Positions 10,588 to 20,967 are shown, counted from the stretch's first letter. The stretch: DNA of 64,000 bases from Pseudomonas sp. B21-028 (GCF_024749045.1 NZ_CP087184.1:6262001-6326000); one strand, 5' to 3'. The notes: generated by a model from the letters alone, not told the origin. Made by a program: numbers and translations.

Positions 10588-11643
10588 ATGAAAGAGCTCG
10601 AAATACGTTCAAAAGAGGCGCTCAGCAGCCTTCTTAGCACAGTGCCTCTCATTGAAATTAGAAACCTGAAAACCGCGCTGCAGACACAAGCGTGGAATCC
10701 TGATTTCATTGTGGAGATAGAGGTATCAGGCAAATCACGTTTCCTAATCTGTACGATAAAAGCAAATGGACAGCCCAGATTTGTAACTGCGGCCGTACTT
10801 CAGCTTCGTGACTACGTGATTGGCAAGGAGATCAATGCCACACCTATCGTAATAGCCCCCTATCTTTCGCCTGTTACCAGGCAAGCATGTCGGGAAAAGG
10901 GTGTTGGGTATTTGGATCTGCTGGGCAATGCGTGGCTCTCATTCGATGGCGTATTCATTGACCGTCAAGTTGCCGACAAGCCCTCCTCGGAACACAGGGA
11001 GCTGAAGTCTCTTTTCAAACCAAAATCAGCGCAAATTCTTCGCACGATGTTGCGAGAACCGAACCGTGCATGGCGAGTTTCCGAACTCTCTTACGTAGCT
11101 GGGGTAAGTCTGGGCCTGGTCAGCAATATCCGAACAGCTCTGCTCGATCGGGAATGGGGACAAACGACAAGCGACGGATTCGTTCTACGCGATCCCCCAG
11201 CCCTTTTGGACGCCTGGGTCCAGGTTTACGAGCCCCCATTAGGGGAACGTAAGAAGTTCTACACCACCTTGCACGGTAGTGCCTTGGAGAAAGCAGCGCG
11301 AAGCGCTGTCAGTGAAAATAGCAATGGGCGTGCGCTCTTCGCCTCATTTTCCGCTGCGCAATGGCTCGCCCCCTATGCCCGGGTGAGCAGCCACCATTTC
11401 TATGCGGACAGCGAAGGGCTGGAAAAGCTGATCAAGGCACTAGAGCTTATTCCCGCATCCAAGGGCGAAAATGTGGTGATCACAATCCCCAAGGACGAAG
11501 GACTTCTACTGGACACCGTCGAGGCCGCCCCCGGCGTCATATGCACCAGCCCCGCCCAAACTTATTTGGACCTATCCGTTGCCGGGGAGCGCGCGCAAGA
11601 AGCAGCCGAGCATTTACGCCAGGAAAAACTGACATGGTCTTAG
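10588..11643 (+). CDS. AbiEi-type antitoxin (type IV toxin-antitoxin), winged-helix
   Basis: The 351-residue protein has a PD-(D/E)XK-like N-terminal region (WNPDFIVEIEVSGKSRFLICTIK in two pieces, then LQLRDYV) and YLDLLGNAW. A winged helix follows at about 150-200 (SAQILRTMLREPNRAWRVSEL, then GVSLGLVSNI). This layout is that of AbiEi-family antitoxins, which repress the operon and oppose the nucleotidyltransferase toxin. AGAGG precedes the ATG at 10588; an in-frame TTG at 10570 is less likely. The reading frame overlaps the toxin gene by 10 bases. GC is lower than in argB and pyrE, which suggests acquisition. Confidence 0.75.
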   Translation: MKELEIRSKEALSSLLSTVPLIEIRNLKTALQTQAWNPDFIVEIEVSGKSRFLICTIKANGQPRFVTAAVLQLRDYVIGKEINATPIVIAPYLSPVTRQACREKGVGYLDLLGNAWLSFDGVFIDRQVADKPSSEHRELKSLFKPKSAQILRTMLREPNRAWRVSELSYVAGVSLGLVSNIRTALLDREWGQTTSDGFVLRDPPALLDAWVQVYEPPLGERKKFYTTLHGSALEKAARSAVSENSNGRALFASFSAAQWLAPYARVSSHHFYADSEGLEKLIKALELIPASKGENVVITIPKDEGLLLDTVEAAPGVICTSPAQTYLDLSVAGERAQEAAEHLRQEKLTWS

Positions 11644-12503
11644 TCGTGCCGCAAGAGCCTCAATCCGCCTTGGATTATGAAGACAGAACGACGAATGCTG
11701 TAAAGGCGGTACTCGTCGAAATGGGCCAGATTCTGGGTAGTTTCAAGGGTAAATTCACTGTCATCGGCGGCGCGGTGCCTTGGCTGCTTCTGGCAAATAA
11801 CGACATGCAGCATGTCGGCACGCTCGATGTCGACTTGAGTCTTGATGCACAGGCGCTTGGCGATGGAGAGTACGCGACACTGGTCGAAGCCTTGATGGGA
11901 AACGGGTATGAGCAGCGAGGAGAGTTACGGCGATTCCAGCTTGTTCGTCAGGTTCCTGTAGTCGACGGGGGTGCTCCAATAGACGTAATCGTGGACTTTC
12001 TGATGCCACGCGACGCCGAGATTATCCAGAATAAGCCACCTATTCTCAGTGACTTTGCTGTGCAGCGCGCTGACGGTGCCGACCTGGCAACGCGGTTCTA
12101 CCAAATGGTTGCGATTGAAGGTCCTATGCCCACGGGCGGTACCAACCGCGTCGAGGTTGCCGTGTGCTCAATCCCCGCCTTACTCGCGATGAAGGGATAT
12201 GCGCTTAACGGACGGCATAAGCAAAAAGACGCTTACGACATCTACTATTGCGTTCGAAATTATCCTGGTGGCATAGCAGCACTCGCTGAGGAGTGTCGGC
12301 CAGTCATCGAGACTGGTAGCGGCGAACAAGGCTTCCTGTACATTTGCCAAAAATTCGATGGAGTCGACGGCTACGGCCCAACTTCCGTAAGACGCTTCGT
12401 CGAAGACAGTCAGATCCTTGAAAATCGAACCTCGGAGCAGTGGCAAATGGATGCTTTTGGGCAAGTGGATGCGTTACTGCGCGCCCTTCGTCTACGAGCT
12501 TGA
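11634..12503 (+). CDS. AbiEii-type nucleotidyltransferase toxin
   Basis: The 289-residue protein has the nucleotidyltransferase signature: Gly45-Gly46 in IGGAVP, then Asp65 and Asp67 in TLDVDLSL, and a third acidic residue Asp121 in VIVDFLMP. KQKDAYDIYYCVR further on is typical of AbiEii/DUF1814 proteins. Characterised relatives are GTP- or CTP-using transferases that stop growth, in some cases by modifying tRNA, and they act in phage abortive infection. The start overlaps the antitoxin stop, so the two genes are translationally coupled. The target RNA or nucleotide cannot be told here. Confidence 0.75.
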   Translation: MVLVVPQEPQSALDYEDRTTNAVKAVLVEMGQILGSFKGKFTVIGGAVPWLLLANNDMQHVGTLDVDLSLDAQALGDGEYATLVEALMGNGYEQRGELRRFQLVRQVPVVDGGAPIDVIVDFLMPRDAEIIQNKPPILSDFAVQRADGADLATRFYQMVAIEGPMPTGGTNRVEVAVCSIPALLAMKGYALNGRHKQKDAYDIYYCVRNYPGGIAALAEECRPVIETGSGEQGFLYICQKFDGVDGYGPTSVRRFVEDSQILENRTSEQWQMDAFGQVDALLRALRLRA

Positions 12504-12513
12504 GCCTCCACTT

Positions 12514-12553
12514 GAAAATTCAGGGCCCTGTGGGTAGAGCCCTGGATTTTTTT
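12514..12553. terminator. Bidirectional terminator between the toxin gene and pyrE
   Basis: The arms ATTCAGGGC and GCCCTGGAT pair with one G-T mismatch around a 12-base loop, flanked by AAAA on the left and a run of seven T on the right. The toxin and pyrE transcripts converge on it. Confidence 0.8.
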
Positions 12554-13197
12554 CAGACGCCGAACTGCGCCCGATAAGCCTCAACCGCCGGCAAATGCTG
12601 CTTGAGCTGCGGGTCATCGGCCAGGAACTCCAGGACCTGGGTCAGCGAAACGATGCTGATGACCGGAATGCCGAAGTCGCGCTCCACTTCCTGGATCGCC
12701 GACAGTTCGCCGTTGCCCCGCTCCTGACGGTTCAGGGCGATCAGCACGCCGGCGGCCTTGGCGCCTTCCTGGGAAGCGATGATCTGCATCACTTCGCGGA
12801 TGGCGGTGCCGGCGGTGATCACGTCGTCGATGATCAGCACGTCACCGGTCAGTGGCGCGCCCACCAGGCTGCCGCCTTCACCGTGGGCCTTGGCTTCCTT
12901 GCGGTTGAAGCACCAGGGCAGGTCGCGGTCGTGGTGTTCGGCCAGCGCGACGGCGGTGGTGGCGGCCAGCGGGATGCCTTTGTAGGCCGGGCCGAACAGC
13001 ACGTCGAACGGGATGCCGCTCTCGACGATGGCCGCCGCATAGAAACGACCCAGCTGGGCCAGCGCGGAACCGCTGTTGAACAAGCCGGCATTGAAGAAGT
13101 ACGGGCTCGTGCGCCCGGACTTGAGGGTGAACTCACCGAAGCGCAAAACCCCGCGATCGATGGCAAAGCGAATGAAATCGCGCTGATACGCCTGCAT
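12553..13197 (-). CDS. pyrE: Orotate phosphoribosyltransferase
   Basis: The 214-residue enzyme joins orotate to PRPP in pyrimidine synthesis. It starts [21 protein letters not shown], and the PRPP-binding loop [13 protein letters not shown] lies near residue 125. The substrate motif [12 protein letters not shown] is near residue 25. Length matches the gammaproteobacterial enzyme. It is divergent from crc, as in other pseudomonads. Confidence 0.97.
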   Translation of the reverse strand: MQAYQRDFIRFAIDRGVLRFGEFTLKSGRTSPYFFNAGLFNSGSALAQLGRFYAAAIVESGIPFDVLFGPAYKGIPLAATTAVALAEHHDRDLPWCFNRKEAKAHGEGGSLVGAPLTGDVLIIDDVITAGTAIREVMQIIASQEGAKAAGVLIALNRQERGNGELSAIQEVERDFGIPVISIVSLTQVLEFLADDPQLKQHLPAVEAYRAQFGV

Positions 13198-13279
13198 GAA
13201 AAAAGCCTCAAATACCGCGGATTTAGCTAAATAGGTACACGGCGTGTATCATACACGCACGTGATTTTTGGGGCCATTT

Positions 13280-14059
13280 ATGCGGATCATCAGTGTGAAC
13301 GTCAATGGTATTCAGGCTGCAGTGGAGCGAGGTTTGCTCAGTTGGCTGCAAGCACAGAATGCCGACGTCATCTGCCTGCAGGACACCCGCGCCTCCGCCT
13401 TTGAACTGGACGATGCAGCCTTCCAACTGGATGGTTACTTCCTTTATGCCTGCGATGCCGAAGTCCCCGCCCAGGGTGGCGTGGCTCTGTACTCGCGGCT
13501 GCAACCGAAGGCTGTCATCAACGGTCTCGGTTTCGAGACGGCGGACCGCTACGGGCGCTACCTGCAAGCCGATTTCGACAAGGTCAGCATCGCGACCTTA
13601 TTGCTCCCTTCGGGGCAGAACGGCGATGAAGATTTGAATCAGAAATTCAAGTTGATGGACGATTTCGCCCGTTACCTGGATAAGCAGCGGCGCAAACGTC
13701 GCGAGTACATTTATTGTGGCTCGCTGTACGTGGCGCAACAGAAGCTGGACATCAAGAACTGGCGCGACAGCCAGCAATCTCCGGGTTTCCTGGCGCCTGA
13801 ACGGGCCTGGATGGACGAGATCATCGGCAACATGGGCTATGTCGATGCCCTGCGCGAAGTCAGCCGCGAAGGCGACCAGTACAGCTGGTGGCCGGACAAC
13901 GAACAGGCCGAGATGCTCAACCTCGGTTGGCGTTTCGACTACCAGTTGCTGACGCCCGGCCTGCGCCGTTTCGTGCGCAGCGCCCGCTTGCCGCGCCAGC
14001 CACGGTTCTCGCAGCATGCGCCGCTGATCGTGGATTACGACTGGACGCTGACGATCTAA
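13280..14059 (+). CDS. crc: Catabolite repression control protein Crc
   Basis: The 259-residue protein begins MRIISVNVNGIQAAVERGLL and has the exonuclease III/APE-like fold. In pseudomonads it works with Hfq to block translation of catabolic mRNAs and is not a nuclease. The length equals that of the known Pseudomonas Crc. The ATG at 13280 follows GGGG with good spacing; an in-frame codon 12 bases earlier is not preferred. Confidence 0.95.
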   Translation: MRIISVNVNGIQAAVERGLLSWLQAQNADVICLQDTRASAFELDDAAFQLDGYFLYACDAEVPAQGGVALYSRLQPKAVINGLGFETADRYGRYLQADFDKVSIATLLLPSGQNGDEDLNQKFKLMDDFARYLDKQRRKRREYIYCGSLYVAQQKLDIKNWRDSQQSPGFLAPERAWMDEIIGNMGYVDALREVSREGDQYSWWPDNEQAEMLNLGWRFDYQLLTPGLRRFVRSARLPRQPRFSQHAPLIVDYDWTLTI

Positions 14060-14076
14060 GGGTCGTTTCGCAGATA

Positions 14077-14107
14077 CAAAAAAACCGACAGCACTGTCGG
14101 TTTTTTT
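14077..14107. terminator. Bidirectional rho-independent terminator after crc
   Basis: CCGACA and TGTCGG pair around GCAC, extended by eight A on the left and seven or more T on the right. It ends crc and could also serve the leftward gene beyond the REP pair. Confidence 0.92.
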
Positions 14108-14126
14108 GTAGGCAATCACTTCCCCC

Positions 14127-14215
14127 GTGGGAGCGAGCCTGCTCGCGATGAGGGCTCAACATTCAACATCGATGTTGACTAACCCATCGCCATCGCGAGC
14201 AGGCTCGCTCCCACA
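14127..14215. repeat. REP doublet (inverted pair)
   Basis: Two facing REP cores have a small extra palindrome, CAACATCGATGTTG, in the spacer. They lie between convergent crc and the DUF4870 gene. Confidence 0.92.
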
Positions 14216-14233
14216 AGGGCTACGCATTGATCG

Positions 14234-14602
14234 TTATTTGATCACCCGCCAGGTAAACGGATACCGGTACGGCTGCCCCTCATTGGCCTTGATCCCCCCG
14301 ATGATAGTCAACACCAGCGCGCCGATGGCGATCAGCCCGAACAGGAAGAAGCCGATCACCACGATCATCAACAGGAAGCTGATGAGCGAGGCAATCGCTA
14401 CGGTGATCTGGAAGTTCAGCGCTTCCTTGCCTTGGGCATCAATGAACGGATCGGATTCGCGCTTGATCTGCCAGATCACCAACGGCCCGATCAGCGTACC
14501 GAACGGAATCACCAGGCCCGACAAGGCGGACAAGTGGCAGAACATCGCCCATTGACGCGCCTCCCTGTCTGGCTGGGGCAGTACCACTTGTTCATCACTC
14601 AT
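14234..14602 (-). CDS. DUF4870 membrane protein
   Basis: The 122-residue protein starts MSDEQVVLPQPDREARQWAM after AAGGAGAG; the frame extends 11 codons further up without a better site. It has about three hydrophobic segments: one near 25-45 with HLSALSG, and two near 65-110. KEALNFQI in the middle is typical of DUF4870 proteins. The function is unknown. It sits between crc and rph as in P. aeruginosa. Confidence 0.85.
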   Translation of the reverse strand: MSDEQVVLPQPDREARQWAMFCHLSALSGLVIPFGTLIGPLVIWQIKRESDPFIDAQGKEALNFQITVAIASLISFLLMIVVIGFFLFGLIAIGALVLTIIGGIKANEGQPYRYPFTWRVIK

Positions 14603-14631
14603 GACGCTCTCCTTGTCTGAAGCGCTATAGA

Positions 14632-15354
14632 TCAATCGGCCAGGGCGGCCTTTTGCAGTTCGAAAATTTCGCTCATGCCTTTCTTCGCCAGCTCCAGCAT
14701 AGCGTTCAGGTCTTCAGGCTGGAATGGCGCACCCTCGGCGGTGCCCTGGACTTCGATGAAGCCGCCAGCGCTGGTCATCACCACGTTCAGGTCGGTCTCG
14801 GCAGCGGAGTCTTCCAGGTAATCCAGGTCCAGCACCGGCTCGCCCTGGTACATGCCCACGGACACCGCGCCGATCATCTGCTTGAGCGGGTCGCCGCCCT
14901 TGAGACCGCCGCGCTTCTTGATCACTTTCAGGGCGTCGACCAATGCAACCATGGCACCGGTGATGGACGCGGTGCGGGTGCCGCCATCGGCCTGGATCAC
15001 GTCGCAATCGACGTACAGCGTCACGTCGCCCAGCTTGGACATGTCCAGGGCGGCGCGCAGCGAACGGCCGATCAGGCGCTGGATTTCCAGGGTACGCCCG
15101 CCCTGCTTGCCACGGCTGGCCTCGCGCTGGTTGCGCTCACCGGTGGCGCGCGGCAGCATGCCGTACTCGGCCGTCAACCAGCCCTGGCCCTGGCCCTTGA
15201 GGAACCGAGGCACGCCGTTTTCGACGCTGACGGTGCAGATGACCTTGGTATCACCGAATTCGACCAGTACAGATCCCTCGGCGTGTTTGGTGTAGTTGCG
15301 GGTAATGCGGATCGAGCGGAGCTGATCGGCAGCGCGACCACTTGGACGTTTCAT
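14632..15354 (-). CDS. rph: Ribonuclease PH
   Basis: The 240-residue phosphorolytic 3'-exonuclease trims tRNA precursors. It starts [19 protein letters not shown], with [20 protein letters not shown] in the phosphate-binding region, GRSLRAALD, and [18 protein letters not shown] at the active site. The frame has an ATG three codons earlier, but MKRPSGR is the conserved start. The C-terminal region is complete, unlike the frameshifted rph of some E. coli strains. It is divergent from yicC. Confidence 0.97.
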   Translation of the reverse strand: MKRPSGRAADQLRSIRITRNYTKHAEGSVLVEFGDTKVICTVSVENGVPRFLKGQGQGWLTAEYGMLPRATGERNQREASRGKQGGRTLEIQRLIGRSLRAALDMSKLGDVTLYVDCDVIQADGGTRTASITGAMVALVDALKVIKKRGGLKGGDPLKQMIGAVSVGMYQGEPVLDLDYLEDSAAETDLNVVMTSAGGFIEVQGTAEGAPFQPEDLNAMLELAKKGMSEIFELQKAALAD

Positions 15355-15621
15355 AGGGAACACCTGTACAGAGGACGGAAAACTGCCGGCATTATAAAGC
15401 CGCGAATCGTCCTAGGGCAGTTTAAAACGTCGCGCCGTTTTAAAAACCGCCGCCTCAAAGACCCGCCCGACGGGCTGCAGCGCTTTGTCACAGGCGCGGT
15501 TTGGGGGCATGAGCCTCACTGCGCTACAATCCTGCGCCTTTGCTGCCCGTCGGCTTTTTATCCACAGACTCCAGGCGCCACGACCCCGGTCGTGCCCGGC
15601 CTGCATTGCGAGGAACCTCCC

Positions 15622-16485
15622 ATGGTGCACAGCATGACCGCCTTCGCCCGCGTCGAAAAGGCCGGCGCCCAAGGCACGCTGAGCTGGGAACTGCGCTCGG
15701 TCAACAGCCGTTACCTGGAGCCGCACCTGCGCCTGCCCGAGTCCTTCCGCGACCTGGAAGGCAGCGTGCGCGAAGCACTGCGCCAGGGCCTGTCCCGGGG
15801 CAAGCTGGAATGCACCCTGCGCTTCACCGAGGAAAGCACCGGCAAGCCGTTGCAAGTGGACCGCGAACGCGCCGCCCAACTGGTGGCCGCTGCCGAAACC
15901 GTCGCCAGCCTGATCAAGCACCCCGCCGCCCTGAACCCGCTGGAAGTCCTGGCCTGGCCCGGCGTGCTGGTGGGTGATGCCAGCGATCCCCAGGCCCTGA
16001 ACGCCGAGGCGCTGGCGCTGTTCAACCAGGGGCTCAAGGAACTCAAGGCCGGCCGTGAGCGTGAAGGCGCGGAACTGGCACGGCTGATCAATGAGCGCCT
16101 GACCTCCATCGAAGAAGACGTGACGACCCTGCGCGAACTGGTTCCGCAGATGCTCGCCACCCAACGCCAGAAAGTCCTGGACCGCTTTGCCGACATGAAG
16201 GCCGAGCTGGATCCGCAGCGCCTGGAACAGGAAATGGTCATGCTCGCGCAGAAAAGCGACGTGGCCGAAGAACTGGATCGCCTGAGCACCCACATCATCG
16301 AAGTCCGCCGGGTGCTCAAGTCCGGTGGTGCGGCCGGTCGCCGCCTGGACTTCCTGATGCAGGAACTCAACCGCGAAGCCAATACACTGGGCTCCAAAGC
16401 CTTCGACCCGCGCAGCACCCAGGCTGCGGTCAACCTCAAGGTGTTGATCGAGCAGATGCGCGAACAAGTGCAGAACATTGAGTAA
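15622..16485 (+). CDS. yicC: YicC family endoribonuclease
   Basis: The 287-residue protein begins MVHSMTAFARVEKAG, the invariant start of the family. It ends with the conserved GRRLDFLMQELNREANTLGSK block and the helix before NIE. Members of the family have been shown to act as endoribonucleases, and E. coli YicC affects small-RNA stability. GAGGAA precedes the ATG. It lies 12 bases before gmk, the usual pair. Confidence 0.95.
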   Translation: MVHSMTAFARVEKAGAQGTLSWELRSVNSRYLEPHLRLPESFRDLEGSVREALRQGLSRGKLECTLRFTEESTGKPLQVDRERAAQLVAAAETVASLIKHPAALNPLEVLAWPGVLVGDASDPQALNAEALALFNQGLKELKAGREREGAELARLINERLTSIEEDVTTLRELVPQMLATQRQKVLDRFADMKAELDPQRLEQEMVMLAQKSDVAEELDRLSTHIIEVRRVLKSGGAAGRRLDFLMQELNREANTLGSKAFDPRSTQAAVNLKVLIEQMREQVQNIE

Positions 16486-16491
16486 GGCTAA

Positions 16492-17118
<627 letters not shown>

Positions 17119-17190
17119 CCGGCCCTTCCCAAAACCGCTGCAACGGCTTTACATTGGTACTTGCAGCGCGCCGAGGGGGTTGGTCAAAAA

Positions 17191-17222
17191 ATCAGCGCTT
17201 CCCTAAACGCTGGTGTTTTTTT
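17191..17222 (+). terminator. Probable terminator between gmk and rpoZ
   Basis: ATCAGCG and CGCTGGT pair with one G-T pair around an 11-base loop, followed by seven T. It lies 70 bases after the gmk stop, so rpoZ may have its own promoter. Confidence 0.6.
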
Positions 17223-17285
17223 AAACTGTCGAGTCCGCTCGCCCAACCGGGCAGCGCGCATATTGCATTCGCTCCGAGGAATACC

Positions 17286-17549
17286 ATGGCCCGCGTAACC
17301 GTTGAAGACTGCCTAGAACACGTGGAAAACCGCTTTGAGCTGGTCATGCTCTCTACCAAGCGTGCCCGTCAACTGGCCACCGGCGGCAAAGAGCCATTGG
17401 TCCAGTGGGAAAACGACAAGCCTACCGTGGTAGCGCTACGTGAAATCGCCGAAGGCCTGATGAGCTACGAGTTCATCGCCAACGCTGAAATCGTTGAAGA
17501 CGAACCGCTGTTCGCAGCGTTCGAGGACGAGTCCAACGAGGCGGTCTAA
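17286..17549 (+). CDS. rpoZ: DNA-directed RNA polymerase subunit omega
   Basis: The 87-residue subunit starts [20 protein letters not shown], and the conserved RARQLATGG and [14 protein letters not shown] follow. It assists assembly of the beta-prime subunit and forms part of the ppGpp site in proteobacteria. GAGGAATACC precedes the ATG. spoT follows after 60 bases, an old linkage between the alarmone enzyme and its target. Confidence 0.97.
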   Translation: MARVTVEDCLEHVENRFELVMLSTKRARQLATGGKEPLVQWENDKPTVVALREIAEGLMSYEFIANAEIVEDEPLFAAFEDESNEAV

Positions 17550-17609
17550 ATCTATGCCTGGTCGACGTAGCACGGCGCGGGGTCACAGCAAACGGCAGGA
17601 GTCATCATC

Positions 17610-19715
17610 ATGCCGAGCATAGACGCCCTCGCCGATCGCTTATCGGCCTACCTCGGCACGGACCAGGTCAATCTGGTCCGCCGAGCCTACTTCTACGCCG
17701 AACAAGCCCACGACGGCCAACGCCGCCGCAGTGGCGAAGCGTACGTCACACACCCGCTCGCGGTAGCGGGCATCCTTGCCGACATGCACATGGACCATCA
17801 GAGCCTGATGGCGGCCATGCTCCATGACGTGATCGAAGACACCGGTATTGCCAAGGAAGCGCTGCAAGCGCAGTTCGGCGAAACCGTGGCCGAACTGGTC
17901 GACGGGGTCAGCAAACTGACCCAGATGAACTTCGAGACCAAGGCCGAGGCCCAGGCCGAAAACTTCCAGAAAATGGCCATGGCCATGGCCCGCGACATTC
18001 GCGTGATCCTGGTCAAGCTCGCCGACCGCCTGCACAACATGCGCACCCTGGAAGTGCTGTCCGGCGAAAAACGCCGACGCATCGCCAAGGAAACTCTGGA
18101 AATCTACGCGCCCATCGCCAATCGCCTGGGCATGCATGCGATCCGCATCGAATTCGAAGACCTCGGCTTCAAGGCCATGCACCCGATGCGTTCGGCGCGC
18201 ATCAACCAGGCCGTCAAGCGTGCCCGGGGCAACCGCAAGGAAATCGTCAACAAGATCGAAGAGTCGTTGAGCCACTGCCTGGCCATCGACGGCATCGAAG
18301 GCGAAGTCAGCGGGCGGCAGAAACACCTCTACGGCATCTACAAGAAAATGCGCGGCAAGCGTCGGGCCTTCAACGAGATCATGGACGTCTACGCGTTCCG
18401 GATCATCGTCGACAAGGTCGATACCTGCTACCGCGTGCTGGGTGCTGTGCATAATTTGTACAAACCGCTGCCGGGGCGCTTCAAGGACTACATCGCGATT
18501 CCCAAGGCCAACGGCTACCAATCGCTGCACACCACGCTGTTCGGCATGCACGGCGTACCGATCGAGATCCAGATCCGCACCCGCGAAATGGAAGAGATGG
18601 CCAACAACGGCATCGCCGCCCATTGGCTATACAAATCCAGCGGTGACGAACAACCCAAGAGCACCCATGCCCGGGCCCGGCAGTGGGTCAAGGGCGTGCT
18701 CGAAATGCAGCAGCGGGCCGGCAACTCCCTGGAATTCATCGAGAGCGTCAAGATCGACCTGTTCCCGGACGAGGTCTACGTCTTCACGCCCAAGGGCCGG
18801 ATCATGGAGCTGCCCAAAGGCTCCACGGCGGTCGACTTCGCCTACGCGGTGCACACCGACGTCGGCAACAGCTGCATCGCCTGCCGGATCAACCGTCGCC
18901 TGGCGCCACTGTCCGAACCGCTGCAAAGCGGCTCCACGGTGGAAATCGTCAGCGCCCCTGGCGCGCGGCCGAACCCGGCGTGGCTCAACTTCGTGGTCAC
19001 CGGCAAGGCCCGTACCCACATCCGCCACGCCCTGAAACTGCAACGCCGCTCCGAATCCATCAGCCTCGGTGAACGCCTGCTGAACAAGGTGCTGAACGGT
19101 TTCGACAGCTCGCTGGAAAAGATCCCGACCGAGCGCGTGCAGGCGATGCTCCAGGAATACCGCCTCGAACTGGTCGAAGACCTGCTCGAAGACATCGGCC
19201 TGGGCAATCGCATGGCCTATGTCGTCGCCCGCCGCCTGCTGGGCGAAGGCGAACAACTGCCAAGCCCCGAAGGCCCGCTGGCGATTCGCGGTACCGAAGG
19301 CCTGGTGCTCAGCTACGCCAAGTGCTGCACGCCGATCCCGGGCGACCCGATTGTCGGCCACCTGTCCGCCGGCAAGGGGATGGTGGTGCACCTGGACAAC
19401 TGCCGCAACATCAGCGAAATCCGCCACAACCCGGAAAAATGTATCCAGCTCTCCTGGGCCAAGGATGTCACCGGCGAATTCAATGTCGAGCTGCGGGTCG
19501 AGCTGGAACACCAGCGTGGCCTGATCGCCCTGCTGGCCAGCAGCGTCAACGCCGCCGACGGCAACATCGAGAAAATCAGCATGGACGAGCGCGACGGCCG
19601 CATCAGCGTCGTCCAACTGGTGGTCAGCGTGCACGACCGCGTACACCTGGCCCGCGTGATCAAGAAACTGCGAGCCCTGACCGGCGTTATCCGCATCACC
19701 CGCATGCGCGCATAA
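17610..19715 (+). CDS. spoT: Bifunctional (p)ppGpp synthetase / hydrolase SpoT
   Basis: The 701-residue protein has an intact N-terminal hydrolase domain with His72-Asp73 in LHDVIEDT. The synthetase domain (about 230-340) includes YGIYKKM, IPKANGYQSLHTT and EIQIRTREMEEMANNG. A TGS domain near 385-445 and a C-terminal ACT domain from about 625 complete the standard layout. It makes and degrades the stringent-response alarmone. A fragment of this gene is copied at about 24696-24765. Confidence 0.97.
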   Translation: MPSIDALADRLSAYLGTDQVNLVRRAYFYAEQAHDGQRRRSGEAYVTHPLAVAGILADMHMDHQSLMAAMLHDVIEDTGIAKEALQAQFGETVAELVDGVSKLTQMNFETKAEAQAENFQKMAMAMARDIRVILVKLADRLHNMRTLEVLSGEKRRRIAKETLEIYAPIANRLGMHAIRIEFEDLGFKAMHPMRSARINQAVKRARGNRKEIVNKIEESLSHCLAIDGIEGEVSGRQKHLYGIYKKMRGKRRAFNEIMDVYAFRIIVDKVDTCYRVLGAVHNLYKPLPGRFKDYIAIPKANGYQSLHTTLFGMHGVPIEIQIRTREMEEMANNGIAAHWLYKSSGDEQPKSTHARARQWVKGVLEMQQRAGNSLEFIESVKIDLFPDEVYVFTPKGRIMELPKGSTAVDFAYAVHTDVGNSCIACRINRRLAPLSEPLQSGSTVEIVSAPGARPNPAWLNFVVTGKARTHIRHALKLQRRSESISLGERLLNKVLNGFDSSLEKIPTERVQAMLQEYRLELVEDLLEDIGLGNRMAYVVARRLLGEGEQLPSPEGPLAIRGTEGLVLSYAKCCTPIPGDPIVGHLSAGKGMVVHLDNCRNISEIRHNPEKCIQLSWAKDVTGEFNVELRVELEHQRGLIALLASSVNAADGNIEKISMDERDGRISVVQLVVSVHDRVHLARVIKKLRALTGVIRITRMRA

Positions 19716-19749
19716 CCCCCAATAGCCCAGCCATTACAAGGAGTCATAC

Positions 19750-20130
19750 ATGACCAAAACCGTCATCACCAGCGACAAGGCCCCGGCCGCCATCGGTACT
19801 TATTCCCAGGCGATCAAGGCGGGCAACACCGTGTACATGTCGGGCCAGATCCCCCTGGACCCGAAAACCATGGAGCTGGTGGAAGGCTTCGAAGCCCAGA
19901 CCGTACAGGTCTTCGAAAACCTTAAAGCAGTAGCCGAAGCCGCCGGCGGGTCGTTCAAGGACATCGTCAAGCTCAACATCTTCCTCACCGACCTGAGCCA
20001 CTTCGCCAAGGTCAACGAGATCATGGGCAAGTACTTCGACCAGCCCTACCCTGCCCGCGCCGCCATCGGCGTAGCGGCCCTGCCAAAGGGCGCGCAGGTC
20101 GAGATGGATGCCATCCTGGTCATCGAGTAA
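19750..20130 (+). CDS. ridA: RidA family reactive enamine/imine deaminase
   Basis: The 126-residue protein has the family blocks [19 protein letters not shown] and the catalytic-site [20 protein letters not shown], in which the arginine of PARAAIG is the substrate-binding residue. It hydrolyses 2-aminoacrylate and other reactive enamines. CAAGGAG precedes the ATG. It lies 34 bases after spoT, the usual neighbour. Confidence 0.95.
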   Translation: MTKTVITSDKAPAAIGTYSQAIKAGNTVYMSGQIPLDPKTMELVEGFEAQTVQVFENLKAVAEAAGGSFKDIVKLNIFLTDLSHFAKVNEIMGKYFDQPYPARAAIGVAALPKGAQVEMDAILVIE

Positions 20131-20185
20131 CAAGGCCGGCGCAGCGTCCCCCGCTGCGCCGTTTTCGTTTTGAAAGGATTCCACC

Positions 20186-20926
20186 ATGCGCAAAGCGCTT
20201 GCTCTCCCGCTACTCGCCCTCCTCCTGGCCGGCTGCGCCAGCGACCCTGCCGACCGTGACATCAGCGGCACCTGGATCAACCAGGCCGCCATCGACGCTG
20301 CCGCCAAGGGTGGCCCCCTGCGCGAAGCGCTGCAGGCCTATGGCCCCAACCTGGAATGGGACGTCAACACCCGGGCCGGCCAGGCGCGCTACACCAACGG
20401 CTTTGAAAACGTCGAAGGCAAGTTACTGGCCCAAGAAGACGGCACGTGGAAAGTCGACATCTACGGCAGCGCCGCCAGCGAACTCAAGCGCGACGGCGAC
20501 CAACTGAGCCAGACCGCCACCGAGAACGAGCCGCAACAGCTCTTCGACCGCGCACAAGTCCAGGTACCGGAAGGCGCCCCTATCGGCGCCAGTTTCGAGC
20601 GTGCGCTGTACGCCGCCTACCTGAGCGGCACCTGGAGCATCGTCAACGGCCCCGGTCAAGGCGCCACCATCCAGTTCCAACCCGACGGCCAGGTCAGCGG
20701 CCTGCCGGGCGCCGACCGCTACGCCCTGTGCCTGGCAGGCGACTGCGCCACCATGAGCAACGGCAACGACACCATCTGGCTTCAACAGAACGGCCATGGG
20801 AATACCTGGATCTTTGCTCGCGATGGGAAGCGACTGGAGATATTCCAGGCTGTGAATGCGTCGTTGGCGGATGAGATACCGTCGTATACGGCGGGGCCTC
20901 GGCAGTGGGTGCTGGAAAAGCAGTAA
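20186..20926 (+). CDS. Putative lipoprotein of unknown function
   Basis: The 246-residue product has a lipoprotein signal with lipobox LLLAGC, Cys17 being the lipidated residue. The rest holds two similar-looking beta-rich parts with SGTW near residues 29 and 151, and a disulfide-like pair in CLAGDCATM. AAAGGA precedes the ATG. I do not recognise the family. It follows ridA, where P. aeruginosa also has a hypothetical gene. A diverged copy of its middle part (residues about 122-213) recurs at 24766-25056. Confidence 0.7.
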   Translation: MRKALALPLLALLLAGCASDPADRDISGTWINQAAIDAAAKGGPLREALQAYGPNLEWDVNTRAGQARYTNGFENVEGKLLAQEDGTWKVDIYGSAASELKRDGDQLSQTATENEPQQLFDRAQVQVPEGAPIGASFERALYAAYLSGTWSIVNGPGQGATIQFQPDGQVSGLPGADRYALCLAGDCATMSNGNDTIWLQQNGHGNTWIFARDGKRLEIFQAVNASLADEIPSYTAGPRQWVLEKQ

Positions 20927-20944
20927 CCCGCTCTCCCTGCACTA

Positions 20945-20967
20945 GCCCGCCCGCTTCAGCGGCGGGC
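20945..20967 (+). terminator. GC-rich hairpin after the lipoprotein gene
   Basis: GCCCGCC and GGCGGGC pair around a nine-base loop 18 bases after the stop codon. There is no T run, so intrinsic termination is uncertain. Confidence 0.35.
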
